From the NCBI GenBank assembly GCA_024704765.1, contig JAKMXF010000313.1:64268-128267 (forward strand): a stretch of DNA of 64,000 nucleotides. Reading direction: 5' to 3'. The stretch is from Oopsacas minuta. Lineage: Eukaryota > Porifera > Hexactinellida > Lyssacinosida > Leucopsacidae. Of the stretch, positions 63,836 to 64,000 are shown piece after piece; the stretch's first letter is position 1; every line of letters begins with the position of its first letter. A model generated the notes under the pieces. That model ran no database searches and was not told the DNA's origin. It worked only from the letters and a program-made list of their open reading frames with translations. The translations under genes and the position numbers were made by a program.

Positions 63836-63841
63836 TTTATT
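63836..63841 (-). promoter_or_regulatory. AATAAA polyadenylation signal downstream of histone H3
   Basis: Minus-strand AATAAA about 35 bases after the histone stem-loop. Many animal histone genes keep both signals, so the transcript could be polyadenylated when the stem-loop pathway is not used. Confidence 0.6.
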
Positions 63842-63875
63842 CAATGAATCAAAGTTACAAAATATTGTGAAAAAT

Positions 63876-63891
63876 GGCTTTGAAAAAAGCC
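63876..63891 (-). terminator. Histone mRNA 3' stem-loop
   Basis: Minus strand GGCTTT-TTTC-AAAGCC: a 6-bp stem and 4-base loop matching the metazoan histone stem-loop pattern, 18 bases after the H3 stop codon. It directs 3' processing through stem-loop binding protein and U7 in replication-dependent histone genes. Confidence 0.9.
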
Positions 63892-63909
63892 GGTAGTCAT
63901 CTTTAGAGC

Positions 63910-64000
63910 CTAAGCCCTCTCGCCTCGGATACGCCTAGCCAACTGAATATCTTTGGGCATGATGGTAACCCGCTTGGCGTGAATAGCGCACAGATTGGTA
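63910..64000 (-). CDS. H3: Histone H3, C-terminal 29 residues (partial)
   Basis: Minus strand reads TNLCAIHAKRVTIMPKDIQL, then ARRIRGERA and stop TAG (63910-63912). This is the invariant H3 C-terminus, the end of the histone fold helix alpha-3 with the MPKDIQLARRIRGERA segment. H3 is a core nucleosome protein. The rest lies beyond the window. The stem-loop downstream indicates a replication-dependent H3 rather than H3.3, although this C-terminal part alone cannot separate variants. Confidence 0.97.
   Translation of the reverse strand, partial: TNLCAIHAKRVTIMPKDIQLARRIRGERA

Overview
This AT-rich window comes from a nuclear animal (metazoan) genome. The evidence is a spliced four-exon SEC63 gene, the 3' end of an intronless histone H3 gene followed by a canonical metazoan histone stem-loop, and a dense, mostly decayed population of animal-type DNA transposons (hAT/ZMYM1-like, Tigger/pogo, Tc1, mariner, THAP/P-element-like, KDZ-like). 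Dispersed repeats fill much of the rest. The species cannot be named from the sequence; an early-branching or other invertebrate would fit.

Host genes. SEC63 runs on the minus strand from 48225 down to 16252. Its exons are 47892-48225, 41961-42289, 34514-34926 and 16252-17401. The introns are about 5.6, 7.0 and 17.1 kb, and every junction has GT/AG and matching codon phase, giving a predicted protein of 741 residues. It encodes the J-domain membrane protein of the ER translocon. Its introns hold a large share of the repeats described here. Histone H3 (C-terminal 29 residues and stop) enters from the right edge on the minus strand.

Layout. 1-6.8 kb: broken hAT, Tigger and other transposase relics, nested in one another. 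6.83-8.17 kb: a nearly intact Tc1-like element with perfect terminal repeats. 8.4-15.3 kb: a retrotransposon RNase H scrap, hAT MITEs and a decayed ZMYM1-like hAT. 16.2-48.2 kb: SEC63 and its repeat-filled introns, including two near-identical 0.9-kb foldback elements, a mariner nested inside another mariner, Helitron-like repeats, a 31-bp minisatellite and an 0.83-kb palindrome. 48.5-50 kb: hAT and THAP transposase relics. 50.5-57.1 kb: a probable 6.6-kb DNA transposon with inverted ends, a multi-exon KDZ/Zisupton-like transposase gene on the minus strand and an unrecognised second gene on the plus strand. 57.3-62.5 kb: integrase and hAT scraps and Helitron-like repeats. 63.8-64 kb: histone H3.

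How it fits together. The cellular genes are SEC63 and H3; almost everything else recognised is selfish DNA in various stages of decay. Target-site duplications and nesting allow several insertions to be ordered in time. The least familiar object is the 50.5-57.1 kb two-gene element. All calls were made by reading the sequence without database searches, so family names for decayed relics are motif-based.
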